Assembly (NCBI RefSeq): GCF_000423885.1
Contig: NZ_AUIV01000002.1
Coordinates: forward strand, 124,001 to 188,000
Source: Thermomonas fusca DSM 15424
Lineage (GTDB): Bacteria; Pseudomonadota; Gammaproteobacteria; Xanthomonadales; Xanthomonadaceae
Length of the DNA stretch: 64,000 nt
Direction: 5' to 3'
The position numbers were made by a program, and so were the translations under genes. Within the stretch, counting starts at the first letter, position 1; the number at the start of each line of letters is the position of its first letter. The notes under the pieces were generated by a model that saw nothing but the letters and a program-made list of their open reading frames with translations, made no database searches and was not told the DNA's origin. This document shows positions 50,474 to 59,217 of this stretch, in pieces.

Positions 50474-51331
50474 CTAATCCTGCTCGGCCGCGGCCTCGCG
50501 GCCCTGCTGGCGGATCAGCGCCTCCTCGCGCGCATCGTTGATGGCGTGGCGCACGCCATCAAGATCCGGCGCGGAATCGTCATGCGCGAACACGCCGGTG
50601 AGTTCGCTGTCCGGGCGCAGTTCGCCGGCTTCGTACAGCGCCCACATCTCCTCGCCATACCAGGTGTCCAGCAGCTCCGGCGCCCACGCACCGAGGCTGG
50701 CGGTGAGGTTGTTGACGTCGCGCAGCAACATGGTGCGCGCGGCGTTGTTGCCGGCGGCGCTGACCACCTGCGGGAAGTCGATGACCACCGGGCCGTCGGG
50801 CGCCACCAGCACGTTGTATTCGGAAAGGTCGCCGTGGATCAGCCCGACGCAGAGCATCTTCACCACCTGCTTTACCAGGAAACGATGGAATCCGCGCGCC
50901 TGCTCCGGCGACAGCTCCACTTCGCCCAGCCGCGGCGCGGAATGGCCGTCGGCATCGACCACCAGCTCCATCACCAGCACGCCGTGGAAATAGCCGTAGG
51001 GTTCCGGCACGCGCACGCCGGCATCGCGCAGCTGGTACAGCGCGTCGACCTCGGTGTTCTTCCACGCGGTTTCCTGCTGCTTGCGCCCGTACTTGCTGGC
51101 CTTGCCGATCGCCCGCGCCTCGCGGCTGCCGCGCACCTTGCGCCCTTCCTGGTACTGCACGCGCTGCTGGAAACTGCGCTGCGCCATGTCCTTGTACAGC
51201 TTGGCGCAGCGGATCTCGTTGCCGGCGCGCACCACGTACACGGCCGCTTCCTTGCCGCTTTTCAGCGGTCGCATCACTTCATCGATCACGCCGTCATCGA
51301 TGAGCGGCTGCAGGCCAGAAGGTGTTTTCAT
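50474..51331 (-). CDS. RIO1-like protein kinase (PA4780 family)
   Basis: 285 aa. Kinase core: SGKEAAVYVV with the ATP-binding Lys in RCAKLYKDM, catalytic loop LIHGDLSEYNVLV (Asp as base, Asn as metal ligand) and VVIDFPQ in place of DFG. The N-terminal SFQQRVQYQEGRKVRGSREARAI stretch is specific to this bacterial RIO subgroup. Cytoplasmic Ser kinase; bacterial substrates are not established. Full length. Confidence 0.95.
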   Translation of the reverse strand: MKTPSGLQPLIDDGVIDEVMRPLKSGKEAAVYVVRAGNEIRCAKLYKDMAQRSFQQRVQYQEGRKVRGSREARAIGKASKYGRKQQETAWKNTEVDALYQLRDAGVRVPEPYGYFHGVLVMELVVDADGHSAPRLGEVELSPEQARGFHRFLVKQVVKMLCVGLIHGDLSEYNVLVAPDGPVVIDFPQVVSAAGNNAARTMLLRDVNNLTASLGAWAPELLDTWYGEEMWALYEAGELRPDSELTGVFAHDDSAPDLDGVRHAINDAREEALIRQQGREAAAEQD

Positions 51332-51421
51332 TGCATCCCGTGAGAAAGATCAAAATCGCGAATCCAGCGCGATAGAGTGCCTGATCGCTACACTGGCTGT
51401 CCCCTTTTCCGGCAATGCCGC

Positions 51422-52144
51422 ATGTCCGATCCGGTTCGACTGGCCAAACGCGTGGCCGACCTCGCCGCCTGCTCGCGCAGCGACGCCGAGCACTACATCA
51501 AGAACGGCTGGGTGCGGGTGGATGGGCGCCTGGTCGAGGATCCCGCGCAGCCGGTGTCCAGCGAAGAGGTGACGCTGGATGACGAAGCGCGGCTGGAGGC
51601 CGTGGAGCCGGCCACCGTGCTGCTGCACAAGCCGGTGGGCTACGACACCATCAGCGGGCGCAAGCCGGCCGCAGCCCTGGTGCGACCGGACACGCGCTGG
51701 CCGGAAGACCCTTCCGGCGTGCGCATGCTGGAACGCCACTTCCACCGGCTGACCCCGCTGGTGCCCCTGGACGCCGAATCCAGCGGCCTGATGGTGCTGA
51801 CCCAGGATGGCCGCGTGTGGCGCCGGCTCACCGAGGACGGCGACGAGATCGAGCAGGAGTACGTGGTCGAGGTCAGCGGCGAGATCGCCCCTTACGGCCT
51901 GCGCAGGCTCAACCACGGCTTGCACTACAACGGCCGGGCGCTGCCGCCGTGCAAGGTCAGCTGGCAGAACGAAGTGCGCCTGCGCTTCGCCCTGAAGGGC
52001 GTTCAGGGCGGGCAGCTGCGCGACATGTGCGCGCAGGTCGGGCTGGAGGTGGTGTCGATCCGCCGCCTGCGGATCGGCAAGGTATCGCTGGCGAAGATGC
52101 CGGTCGGCGCATGGCGCTATCTGCCGGTGGGCGAGCGGTTCTAG
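51422..52144 (+). CDS. RluF/RsuA-type RNA pseudouridine synthase
   Basis: 240 aa from the ATG at 51422. An S4 RNA-binding domain (about 4-55, VADLAACSRSDAEHYIKNGWVRV read in parts) is followed by the pseudouridine synthase fold: LLHKPVGYDTISG, the catalytic Asp in PLDAESSGLMVLT, EQEYVVEVSG and QLRDMCAQVGLEVVSIRRLRIG. The usual RLD(R/Y)xTxGL core reads PLDAESSGL, Asp kept, as in RluF-like enzymes. It modifies a uridine in rRNA or tRNA. Confidence 0.92.
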   Translation: MSDPVRLAKRVADLAACSRSDAEHYIKNGWVRVDGRLVEDPAQPVSSEEVTLDDEARLEAVEPATVLLHKPVGYDTISGRKPAAALVRPDTRWPEDPSGVRMLERHFHRLTPLVPLDAESSGLMVLTQDGRVWRRLTEDGDEIEQEYVVEVSGEIAPYGLRRLNHGLHYNGRALPPCKVSWQNEVRLRFALKGVQGGQLRDMCAQVGLEVVSIRRLRIGKVSLAKMPVGAWRYLPVGERF

Positions 52145-52266
52145 GCCACTGGCTGGCTCCCCTCGACTTTCGAGCGGCTTGTCACCTGCCCCGCCCGTCC
52201 GCGGGCGCATACTCTGAAGACCGGCTGCAACCGCAGCCGTACCAACGCACAGCCAGGGAGATGCAC

Positions 52267-52383
52267 GTGAGCAAGGGCATGAACCAGAAGAAGCAGGAAA
52301 AGAAGAAACCGGCCAAGACGATGAAGGAAAAGAAGGCCGAAAAGAAGGACAAGAAGACGACCAAGGCGTTCGCGCCGACCTGA
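52267..52383 (+). CDS. Very small Lys-rich protein (38 aa)
   Basis: GTG start at 52267: AGGGAG at 52255-52260 lies 6 bases before this GTG, whereas it directly abuts the in-frame ATG at 52261, so the GTG is preferred. The peptide is MSKGMNQKKQEKKKPAKTMK continuing with KE/KK repeats and ending KAFAPT; over 40 per cent Lys. Similar tiny basic proteins are common in this bacterial family. Function unknown, perhaps ribosome or nucleic-acid linked. Confidence 0.75.
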   Translation: MSKGMNQKKQEKKKPAKTMKEKKAEKKDKKTTKAFAPT

Positions 52384-52499
52384 GCCGGGCCCCTCGGCGG
52401 AGCGCCTTCCGCCCGGATGCCGTCCCGCTCCCTGCCTTTCCAAAGCACTGGATGAGCGCCGCCCTGCCCCGCCCGTAAGCGCTTCCGTCCTCGTCCTGC

Positions 52500-52650
52500 C
52501 GCCATCTGAAGCAAGGCGGCAACGCCGCCAAGCTGGGCGGGGTGTGGCCGCTCAAGCGCTTCCCGGTGCTGGTGGAGGCTGGCCGCACCGTGCTGGGGGG
52601 CAGCTGCATCATTCAATGCCTCCAGCACCCACCGGGTGCCGAACAGATCC
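52500..52650 (+). pseudogene. Remnant of a glutathione S-transferase N-terminal domain
   Basis: In the otherwise empty 52384-52801 stretch one plus frame reads AAKLGGVWPLKRFPVLVE, then AGRTVLGGSCIIQCLQ. This matches the GST pattern (V/I)WPLGKFPVLVD-x-GRTV-x-E-S-x-x-I-IEYL, where Val-Pro and Glu-Ser bind glutathione. Here Glu-Ser has become Gly-Ser. There is no start codon with ribosome site, an upstream TAA at 52476, and sequence after about 52640 no longer fits. So this is about 50 codons left of a gene. Confidence 0.5.
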
Positions 52651-52801
52651 AGAATACCGGTGGCCGGCTGGTAACCGTTGGCCAAGGATCCACCGGCGAC
52701 CACCAGCACGGCCAGCAGTCCCAGGCTGAGCGCCAGCGACGCGTGACCCGCCACGCCTGGCACGCGTCGAAACCTTGAGGTGCTTCCGCCGCGCCGGCCG
52801 C

Positions 52802-53086
52802 TCAGGCCAGCCGCTCGATCTCCCGCGCGGCCATCCCCGCTGCGGACTGCAGCATGCCCGAATAGAGCTTGCGGCCCGGCCCCAGGTCGCGGGCGGCGGT
52901 CTCAAGCCCATGCACGTACGCCGCAAGCAGATCGCGCGCGTTGAACTGCTGGCTCAGGTCCTCCACCGTCCGGGCCACGGCATCACGCAGGTGCCAATCC
53001 ACGTTGGTGCCGGACTCGGCCTGCTTGGCCAGGTCCAAGACCCGGATGACATGCGGCGTGACAAGACAGACAACGGTGGCTTTCAT
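52802..53086 (-). CDS. Small helical protein of unknown function (94 aa)
   Basis: ATG at 53086. Sequence MKATVVCLVTPHVIRVLDLA suggests a strand then a helix; the remainder (DAVARTVEDLSQQF, ARDLLAAYVHGLETAARDL, GMLQSAAGMAAREIERLA) is helical. No signal peptide, no metal motif. Not recognised. It lies downstream of pyrC on the same strand, about 70 bases after the pyrC stop is passed on the opposite side (pyrC ends at 53157), so it could be transcribed with it. Confidence 0.55.
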   Translation of the reverse strand: MKATVVCLVTPHVIRVLDLAKQAESGTNVDWHLRDAVARTVEDLSQQFNARDLLAAYVHGLETAARDLGPGRKLYSGMLQSAAGMAAREIERLA

Positions 53087-53156
53087 GCAAACGACCTGTG
53101 GGGGACAGGAGCGCGAAGATACCCCAACGCGCCGTCAAAGCGACGTGGCGGACGGG

Positions 53157-54239
53157 TCAGCCGTGCAGCTGCCAGCCCAGCGTTTCGCCGTGGGCCAGCG
53201 GCGCGATGGTGCGGTCGCCATACGGCAGCTCGGCCGGGATGACCCAGTCGCCCTTGCGCAGAGTCAGCGTGCCGGTGTTGCGTGGCAGGCGGTAGAAGTC
53301 GGCCCCGAAGTGGCTGGCGAAGCCCTCCAGGCGGTCCAACCGGCCAGCAGCTTCGAACGCGGTGGCGTACAGCTCCAGCGCGTGCAGGCCGGTGTAGCAG
53401 CCCGCGCAGCCGCAGTCGGCTTCCTTGTCGCCGCGTGCATGCGGGGCCGAATCGGTGCCCAGGAAGAAGCGCGCATCGCCGCTGGTGGCGGCCTCCAGCA
53501 GCGCACGCCGGTGCACTTCCCGCTTCAGTACCGGCAGGCAGTAGAAATGCGGGCGGATGCCGCCGGTGAAAATGGCGTTGCGGTTGTACAGCAGGTGGTG
53601 CGCGGTGATTGTCGCAGCGATCTCGCCCTCGGCGTCGCGCACGTAGTCCGCCGCGTCCTTGGTCGTGATGTGCTCCAGCACTACCCGCAGCCCCGGGAAA
53701 TCGCGACGCAGCGGGATGAGCTTGTCCTCGATGAATACCTTCTCGCGATCGAACACGTCGATGTCGCGATCGGTCACCTCGCCATGGATGGCCAGCACCA
53801 AGCCCGCCTCCTGCATGGCCTCCAGCGCCGCGTAGGCCTGTTTCAGGTCGGTGACGCCGGAATCCGAATTGGTGGTGGCACCGGCCGGATACAGCTTTGC
53901 CGCGTGCACGAAGCCGCTGGCCCTGGCCCGCAGGATTTCCTCGGCCGGCGTGTTGTCGGTGAGGTACAGCGTCATCAGCGGCTCGAAGTCCGCCCCCGCC
54001 GGCAGCGCTGCCAGAATGCGCTCGCGGTACGCCGCCGCCAGCGCCGTGGTGGTGACCGGCGGACGCAGGTTCGGCATCACGATGGCGCGGCGGAACTGCG
54101 CGGCGGTGTGCGGCAGCACCGACTGCAGCTGCGCGCCGTCGCGCAGGTGCAGGTGCCAGTCGTCGGGCCGGGTGATGGTCAACATGGTGCCGGCCGGTGC
54201 CTGCGCGGGATCGGGAACGTGGTGGGCAAGCGGGGTCAT
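53157..54239 (-). CDS. pyrC: Dihydroorotase (PyrC type)
   Basis: 360 aa from the ATG at 54239 (GGAG 6 bases upstream); 342 aa if the ATG at 54185 is used, closer to the E. coli length of 348. Family blocks: RPDDWHLHLRDG with the binuclear zinc His pair, AIVMPNL, the carboxylated Lys in AAKLYPAGATTNS, VLEHITTKDAADYVRD, FLGTDSAPHARGDKE with catalytic Asp. It closes carbamoyl aspartate to dihydroorotate in pyrimidine synthesis. Confidence 0.96.
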   Translation of the reverse strand: MTPLAHHVPDPAQAPAGTMLTITRPDDWHLHLRDGAQLQSVLPHTAAQFRRAIVMPNLRPPVTTTALAAAYRERILAALPAGADFEPLMTLYLTDNTPAEEILRARASGFVHAAKLYPAGATTNSDSGVTDLKQAYAALEAMQEAGLVLAIHGEVTDRDIDVFDREKVFIEDKLIPLRRDFPGLRVVLEHITTKDAADYVRDAEGEIAATITAHHLLYNRNAIFTGGIRPHFYCLPVLKREVHRRALLEAATSGDARFFLGTDSAPHARGDKEADCGCAGCYTGLHALELYATAFEAAGRLDRLEGFASHFGADFYRLPRNTGTLTLRKGDWVIPAELPYGDRTIAPLAHGETLGWQLHG

Positions 54240-54405
54240 GGGGGCTCCGGGGCCTGCAGGCGAGGACCGCAATTTTGCCCCTTGTTGCCCGCCGGCACCA
54301 TGCGCGACCGGAGCAGCTGGCCGGTCAGGAGGCCGCTGCTACAGCCATCAGCGTCACCGGAACCACCGACGCGCCACCGCCTGCCGCGTCATCCAGGCAC
54401 CCGCA

Positions 54406-55449
54406 TCAGCGCGCCGCAAGCACCGGCGCCAGCAGGCGGAACGTGCCCGCATCGGCGTCCAGCTCCACCCTGCCACCCACGGGCACGATGAACTGTTCGC
54501 GGATGTGGCCGATCATCGCGCCGCGATAGGCGGGGATCTTCAGCGGCAGGATGTAGTCGTCGAAGATCTGGTCCAGGGTCAGCGAGCCATAGCCATCACC
54601 CGGGTTGCAGTCGCTGCAGTCGCCGAAGATGAAGCCGGCGATCTTGTCCAGCGCGCCCATCAGCTTCAGCGTGCTGAACATGCGGTCGATGCGGTACGGC
54701 GCTTCGCCCACGTCCTCCAGGAACAGGATCCTGCCGTTGAAGTCCGGCAGGTAGGACGAACCCGCCAGCGCGGTGAGCACGGTCAGGTTGCCGCCCACCA
54801 GCGCCCCTTGCGCCCTGCCGCCGCGCAGGGTCTGGGTGCGGTTGCGGCGCGCCACCAGCTCGTCGCCGGCGTCGCGGCTGTTCTGGTACTGCATCAGCTC
54901 GCTCTGGAAGAACATCCGTTCGAACTGGTCGACGTTGAAGCGATTCCAGCTGCCTGTTCCCACCGGGCCATGGAAGGTGACCAGCCCGGTCTTGGCATGG
55001 ATCGCGCAGTGCAGCGCGGTGATGTCGGAGTAACCCAGCAGCACCTTGGGGTTGCGGCGGATCAGCGCGTAGTCCAGCAACGGCAACAGCCGTGCCGCGC
55101 CGGAGCCACCGCGCACGCAGACGATGGCCTTGACCTCGCGGTCGCCGAACATCGCGTTCAGATCTCCCGCACGCTCGGCATCGGTTCCCGCCAGATGCCC
55201 GTAGCGACCGCCGTAATGCGCGCCGGTCCTGACCCGCAAACCGAGCGCTTCCATCGCCTCTTGCGCCAGCTGCAACGCCAGCCGCTCGTTGACCGCGGAC
55301 GACGGGCTGACCAGCCCCACCGTATCGCCCTTGCGCAGCCCCGCCGCCAGCAGCTGCCCATGCGGGGCGGCCATCGCTCCGCGCGTGCCCAGCAACGGCA
55401 ACACCGCACCCGCAAGCACGGCCGTGCCGAGGAATCGCCTTCTATCCAT
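54406..55449 (-). CDS. LD-carboxypeptidase (S66 family), exported
   Basis: 347 aa from the ATG at 55449. The start MDRRRFLGTAVLAGAVLPL is a twin-arginine signal (RRRFLG). S66 landmarks: VGLVSPSSAVNERL, nucleophile Ser in VRGGSGAARLLPLLD, GYSDITALHCA, HGPVG, and the catalytic Glu/His region IFGDCSD and GHIREQFIVPVG. It would remove the terminal D-Ala from tetrapeptides of peptidoglycan. The cytoplasmic LdcA has no signal; here Tat export puts it in the periplasm. Confidence 0.88.
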   Translation of the reverse strand: MDRRRFLGTAVLAGAVLPLLGTRGAMAAPHGQLLAAGLRKGDTVGLVSPSSAVNERLALQLAQEAMEALGLRVRTGAHYGGRYGHLAGTDAERAGDLNAMFGDREVKAIVCVRGGSGAARLLPLLDYALIRRNPKVLLGYSDITALHCAIHAKTGLVTFHGPVGTGSWNRFNVDQFERMFFQSELMQYQNSRDAGDELVARRNRTQTLRGGRAQGALVGGNLTVLTALAGSSYLPDFNGRILFLEDVGEAPYRIDRMFSTLKLMGALDKIAGFIFGDCSDCNPGDGYGSLTLDQIFDDYILPLKIPAYRGAMIGHIREQFIVPVGGRVELDADAGTFRLLAPVLAAR

Positions 55450-55632
55450 GTTCGAATCCGTTGCGGAAGTGGGGCAAGGGTAGCAACGGGCGGCAGCTGG
55501 ATGGCCTTCCTCGCATGCCCGAGCCGGAAGACCTGCCGCCACAGAAGCAAGCGCGCGCAATTACGGCGAACAAGCATCCACCCTCGGTGAAATGTTCCCG
55601 GCAAGCTTTTGTCCGCATACTCGGATCATCTG

Positions 55633-58113
55633 ATGAAGGTGGCACCCATGCCCGGACTGACCTCTGCCGAAGCCGCCGCGCGGCTGGCGCGCAACGGCCC
55701 CAATGTCTTGCCCGAGCGGGGCCGGAAGGGCGGCCTGGCGCTCGCCGGCCAGGTGCTGCGCGAACCCATGCTGTTGCTGCTGCTGGCCGCGGCGCTGGTG
55801 TACATGCTGCTGGGCGATCGCGGAGAAGCTGCCCTGCTGGTCGCTTCCGTGGTGCTGGTCATGGGCCTGACCCTGTATCAGGAATACAAGTCCGAGCGGG
55901 CCATGCAGGCGCTGCGCGACCTCGGCAGCCCGCGGGCGCGGGTCCTGCGCGATGGCGCCGCCACGGTGGTTGCCTCGCAGGAGCTGGTGGTGGGCGACGT
56001 GCTGCTGCTGGAGGAAGGCGACCGGGTGGCCGCCGACGCGCGCGTGCTGGAGGCCGCCGAGCTGCACGTCGACGAATCCCTGCTCACCGGCGAGTCGGTT
56101 GCGGTAGCGCGGCAGGCGGGCGCCGAGGGCGATGCCGGCATCGTCCACGCCAGCACGCTGGTGGTGCGCGGGCGCGGCACCGCCGAGGTGGTCGCGGTGG
56201 GCGTCGATACTGCGGTGGGACGCATCGGCCGCTCGCTGCAGTCGATCGTCACCGAACGCACGCCGCTGCAACGCGAGATGCGCCGGATCGTGGCGATCTT
56301 CGCCGCCGTCAGCCTGGCCACCTGCGTCCTGGTAGTGGTGCTGTTCGGCGTTCTTCGCGGCAACTGGCTGGAAGGGGTGCTGGCGGGGATCACCCTGGCG
56401 ATGGCCACCATCCCCGAGGAGTTCCCGGTGGTGCTCAGCGTGTTCCTGGCGCTGGGCGGATGGCGCATGGCCAGGCACAACGCGCTGGTTCGGCGCGCGC
56501 CCGCGATCGAGGCGCTGGGCGCGATCGGCATCCTCTGCACCGACAAGACCGGCACCCTCACCGAAAACCGGATGGCGGTAGCCGAACTGGACGCGGCGGA
56601 TGCCACCCGCGCGCTGGAAACCGGACGCCTGGCCTGCCCGCCGCTGTCGCATGACCCGATGGACAGTGCGCTGTTGGACGCGGCCGCGCAGCGGCAGATG
56701 CCGGCGCAGCCGCCGGGCTGGCAGCGGCTGCGCGACTACCCGCTGAGCAGCCAGCGCCCGGCCTTCATCCAGGCCTGGCGCACGGATGCGGGCGAGGTTT
56801 TCATCGCCGCCAAAGGCGCCCCGGAAACCATCGCGGCGATGTGCCCGGGCTCGGCGCCGACGCAAGCGGAACTGGAGCCGCGCCTGGCCGCGATGACGCA
56901 GCGCGGCCTGCGGGTGCTTGCGGTTGCGGCGCGGCGCATGGCCGATGCGGCCAGCACAACGCTGCCGGAGGACCCGACGACGTTCGCGCTGGAATGGCTG
57001 GGCCTGGTCGGTTTCGCCGACCCGCTGCGCGCCGCCGTGCCCGATGCCGTGGCCGAGGCGCGCGCGGCCGGCGTGCGCGTGATCATGATGACCGGCGACC
57101 ACGCCGGCACCGCCCGCGCGATCGCGCAGCAGGCAGGCATCGACACCGATGCGGGGGTGGTGCACGGCGATGCGCTGGACGGCTGCGACGACGCCGCCCT
57201 GGCCGACCGCCTAGCCTCCTCCAGCGTGTTCGCGCGGGTGCGGCCGGAACACAAGCTGCGGCTGGTGGAAGCGCTGAAGGCACGCGGCGGCGTGGTGGCG
57301 ATGACCGGCGACGGGGTCAACGACGCGCCCGCGCTGATGGCGGCGCACGTGGGCATCGCGATGGGCGGCCGCGGCACCGACGTGGCCCGCGAAGCCGCGT
57401 CGATCGTGCTGCTGGACGACAACTTCGTCAGCGTGGTACGCGCCATCCGGATGGGCCGCACGATCTACGAGAACATCGCCCGCGCTGCGCGCTACATCCT
57501 GGCGGTGCACGTACCGATCACCGGCATGGCGCTGCTGCCGCTGCTCACCGGCTCCGCGCCGATGCTGATGCCGCTGCACGTGGTGATGCTGGAGCTGATC
57601 ATCGATCCGGCCTGCTCGGTGGTGCTGGAGCGCGAGCCGCCGCCGGACGACATCATGCGGCGCCCACCCCGCCCCGCCGATCACCCCCTGCTGGACCGGG
57701 CCACCCTGCTCGCCTCGCTCGGGCAGGGACTGGTGATGTTCCTGGCGGTCGCCCTGACCTACCTGCTGGGCGTCCGCGCGGGCTTGCCGGATGCGCAGCT
57801 GGCGGCGCTGTCGTTCACCGCGATAGTGACCGGCAACCTGTTCCTGATCCTGCTGCACCGCTCGGGCGGCTCGATCTGGCGCGCGTTGCGCACGCCCAAT
57901 GCCGCGTTCTGGATCGTGGCGGCTGCCGCAAGCGCGGTGCTGGCGCTGGCGATCCTGCATCCGGCGGTGGCCGCCCTGTTCGGCTTCGTGCGGCCACCGG
58001 GCCAGTTGCTGGCCGTCGCGGTTGCGCTGCCCTTGTTCGCGGTCCTTGTTCTGGACCTGGGCCGATGGCTACGGTCGATGCGGACTCGCGTCGCTGGCGC
58101 CTCCAGCGCATGA
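55633..58113 (+). CDS. P-type cation-transporting ATPase (P2-like)
   Basis: 826 aa from the ATG at 55633 (55648 is an alternative). Order: cation_ATPase_N (GLTSAEAAARLARNGPNVLP), first membrane pair, actuator domain with LTGES, second pair with ion-binding PEEFPVV, phosphorylation motif DKTGT at Asp304, nucleotide domain with KGAPE, hinge TGDGVNDAPAL, and a C-terminal set of four to six helices. It looks like bacterial Ca2+-ATPase-like pumps, slightly short. PEEFPVV is the common variant of PEGLPV, so the cation is not certain. Confidence 0.93.
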   Translation: MKVAPMPGLTSAEAAARLARNGPNVLPERGRKGGLALAGQVLREPMLLLLLAAALVYMLLGDRGEAALLVASVVLVMGLTLYQEYKSERAMQALRDLGSPRARVLRDGAATVVASQELVVGDVLLLEEGDRVAADARVLEAAELHVDESLLTGESVAVARQAGAEGDAGIVHASTLVVRGRGTAEVVAVGVDTAVGRIGRSLQSIVTERTPLQREMRRIVAIFAAVSLATCVLVVVLFGVLRGNWLEGVLAGITLAMATIPEEFPVVLSVFLALGGWRMARHNALVRRAPAIEALGAIGILCTDKTGTLTENRMAVAELDAADATRALETGRLACPPLSHDPMDSALLDAAAQRQMPAQPPGWQRLRDYPLSSQRPAFIQAWRTDAGEVFIAAKGAPETIAAMCPGSAPTQAELEPRLAAMTQRGLRVLAVAARRMADAASTTLPEDPTTFALEWLGLVGFADPLRAAVPDAVAEARAAGVRVIMMTGDHAGTARAIAQQAGIDTDAGVVHGDALDGCDDAALADRLASSSVFARVRPEHKLRLVEALKARGGVVAMTGDGVNDAPALMAAHVGIAMGGRGTDVAREAASIVLLDDNFVSVVRAIRMGRTIYENIARAARYILAVHVPITGMALLPLLTGSAPMLMPLHVVMLELIIDPACSVVLEREPPPDDIMRRPPRPADHPLLDRATLLASLGQGLVMFLAVALTYLLGVRAGLPDAQLAALSFTAIVTGNLFLILLHRSGGSIWRALRTPNAAFWIVAAAASAVLALAILHPAVAALFGFVRPPGQLLAVAVALPLFAVLVLDLGRWLRSMRTRVAGASSA

Positions 58114-58184
58114 ACGCGACTTGCGGCAGACGCTGGCGCGACCATTGAACGCATGCGTGGGGCGTTCGCCGATACTGGTGGCCA

Positions 58185-58697
58185 ATGAGCAGCCCACCCC
58201 TCCCCGACCGCCAGCGCTGGTCCGCGCGCCTGCGCCGCCTGGCCATCCAGCTGCTGTTGCTGCTGGCGTTCATCGCCGCGCTGGACTGGTATCGCGCACC
58301 GGATGCGCGCGCCGTCGCGGTAGCCCGTCTCATCACCACGCAGGGCCGGCCGGTGGACTTCCAGACGCAGCGCCAGCCGACCGTGCTCTACGTGTGGGCG
58401 GAATGGTGCGGCTACTGCCGCCACACCTCGCCGGCCATCGAGCGCCTGCACCGCAGCGGCTACCGGGTGGTGTCGGTGGCCATGCAGTCTGGCACCGACG
58501 CCCAGGTGCATACCTACATGCGCGAGCACGCGCTGACCTTCCCGGTGGTCAATGACCCCGACGGCGCGATCAGCCATGCGCTGGGCGTGGGCGTCACCCC
58601 GACCATCGCGATCATCTCCGATGGCCGCATGCGCCTGGCCACCAGCGGCTGGACCAGCGAGTACGGCCTGCGCCTGCGGCTGTGGCTGGCGCGCTGA
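58185..58697 (+). CDS. ScsD-like thioredoxin-fold protein disulfide oxidoreductase
   Basis: 170 aa. One N-terminal membrane helix (about 19-35), then a thioredoxin fold facing the periplasm with active site WCGYC (Cys75, Cys78) and cis-Pro in GVTPT. The order resembles ScsD and other suppressor-of-copper-sensitivity proteins. It should shuffle disulfides in envelope proteins, fed by a DsbD-like partner not seen here. 72 bases after the P-type ATPase on the same strand. Confidence 0.9.
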   Translation: MSSPPLPDRQRWSARLRRLAIQLLLLLAFIAALDWYRAPDARAVAVARLITTQGRPVDFQTQRQPTVLYVWAEWCGYCRHTSPAIERLHRSGYRVVSVAMQSGTDAQVHTYMREHALTFPVVNDPDGAISHALGVGVTPTIAIISDGRMRLATSGWTSEYGLRLRLWLAR

Positions 58698-58765
58698 AAC
58701 GGGGCAATAGTGCGCGCCCCGTGAAACGGTGTGAAACCGTGAAACGGGGCCTGACACCTTTTCCT
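58694..58765. repeat. Short-repeat cluster with GTGAAAC units
   Basis: GTGAAAC occurs at 58721, 58731 and 58739, with a related CTGAAACGGGG at 58694 and GAAACGGGGCCTGACACC at 58741-58758. CCGTTTC/GAAACGG pairs allow hairpins. The complement GGTGTCAGGCCCCGTTTC is like the short sequences I associate with REP/RAYT-type repeats in proteobacteria. It lies just after the ScsD-like gene. Confidence 0.5.
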
Positions 58766-58844
58766 TGCTTCGACGCATGTCCTGTTCCCCGGGCAGCCAG
58801 CGTTGCCACAGATGCAGCCCACTTTGCTGCTCAAGGAGATTGCA

Positions 58845-59072
58845 ATGGCCGTCAAGCGCGTCAATTCACGTCTGGAATTCATCCTGCAGATCACCGACTA
58901 CTTCAAGGGTCACTGGGAAGATCCGGAGTGGGGCCGCCGCCCCGCGAACCAGGTACTGATTGCACTTGCGGTAAGAGAGCTGGCGCAAGGGATACAGGAT
59001 GCCGCAGCGCAGAAGCAGATCACCGAGATCGCGGACAAGGCAATCGCCAAGAATGCCGCGGCAGTACGGTAA
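58845..59072 (+). CDS. Small helical protein of unknown function (75 aa)
   Basis: ATG at 58845 with AAGGAG 6 bases upstream, which decides the start over 58803. Sequence: MAVKRVNSRLEFILQITDYF, then KGHWEDPEWGRRPANQVLIA, then Ala/Gln-rich helices to the end. No signal, membrane or metal motif. It is less GC-rich than its neighbours and sits between a short-repeat cluster and the GGDEF gene, so it could be acquired. Not recognised. Confidence 0.65.
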   Translation: MAVKRVNSRLEFILQITDYFKGHWEDPEWGRRPANQVLIALAVRELAQGIQDAAAQKQITEIADKAIAKNAAAVR

Positions 59073-59217
59073 GTCGCTCGTTTGACAATTCACTCCAGAC
59101 GACACCGCTTCGCTGCGTCGCGATGGCTCTCGTCATAGCGCCATCGCGTCGCCGCTGCCCTGCTTCTCAAGCCAGAAGTCGATTTCCGACGCCACCCGTC
59201 CGTGAAACGCAGGCGCC

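Noticed and set aside
52182..52763. Minus-strand frame starting with a hydrophobic segment and ILDLFGTRWVLEAL, slightly HxlR-like
   Set aside because: After about 60 residues the sequence turns into low-complexity text running through the small basic protein gene. The plus-strand GST-like stretch explains the region better.
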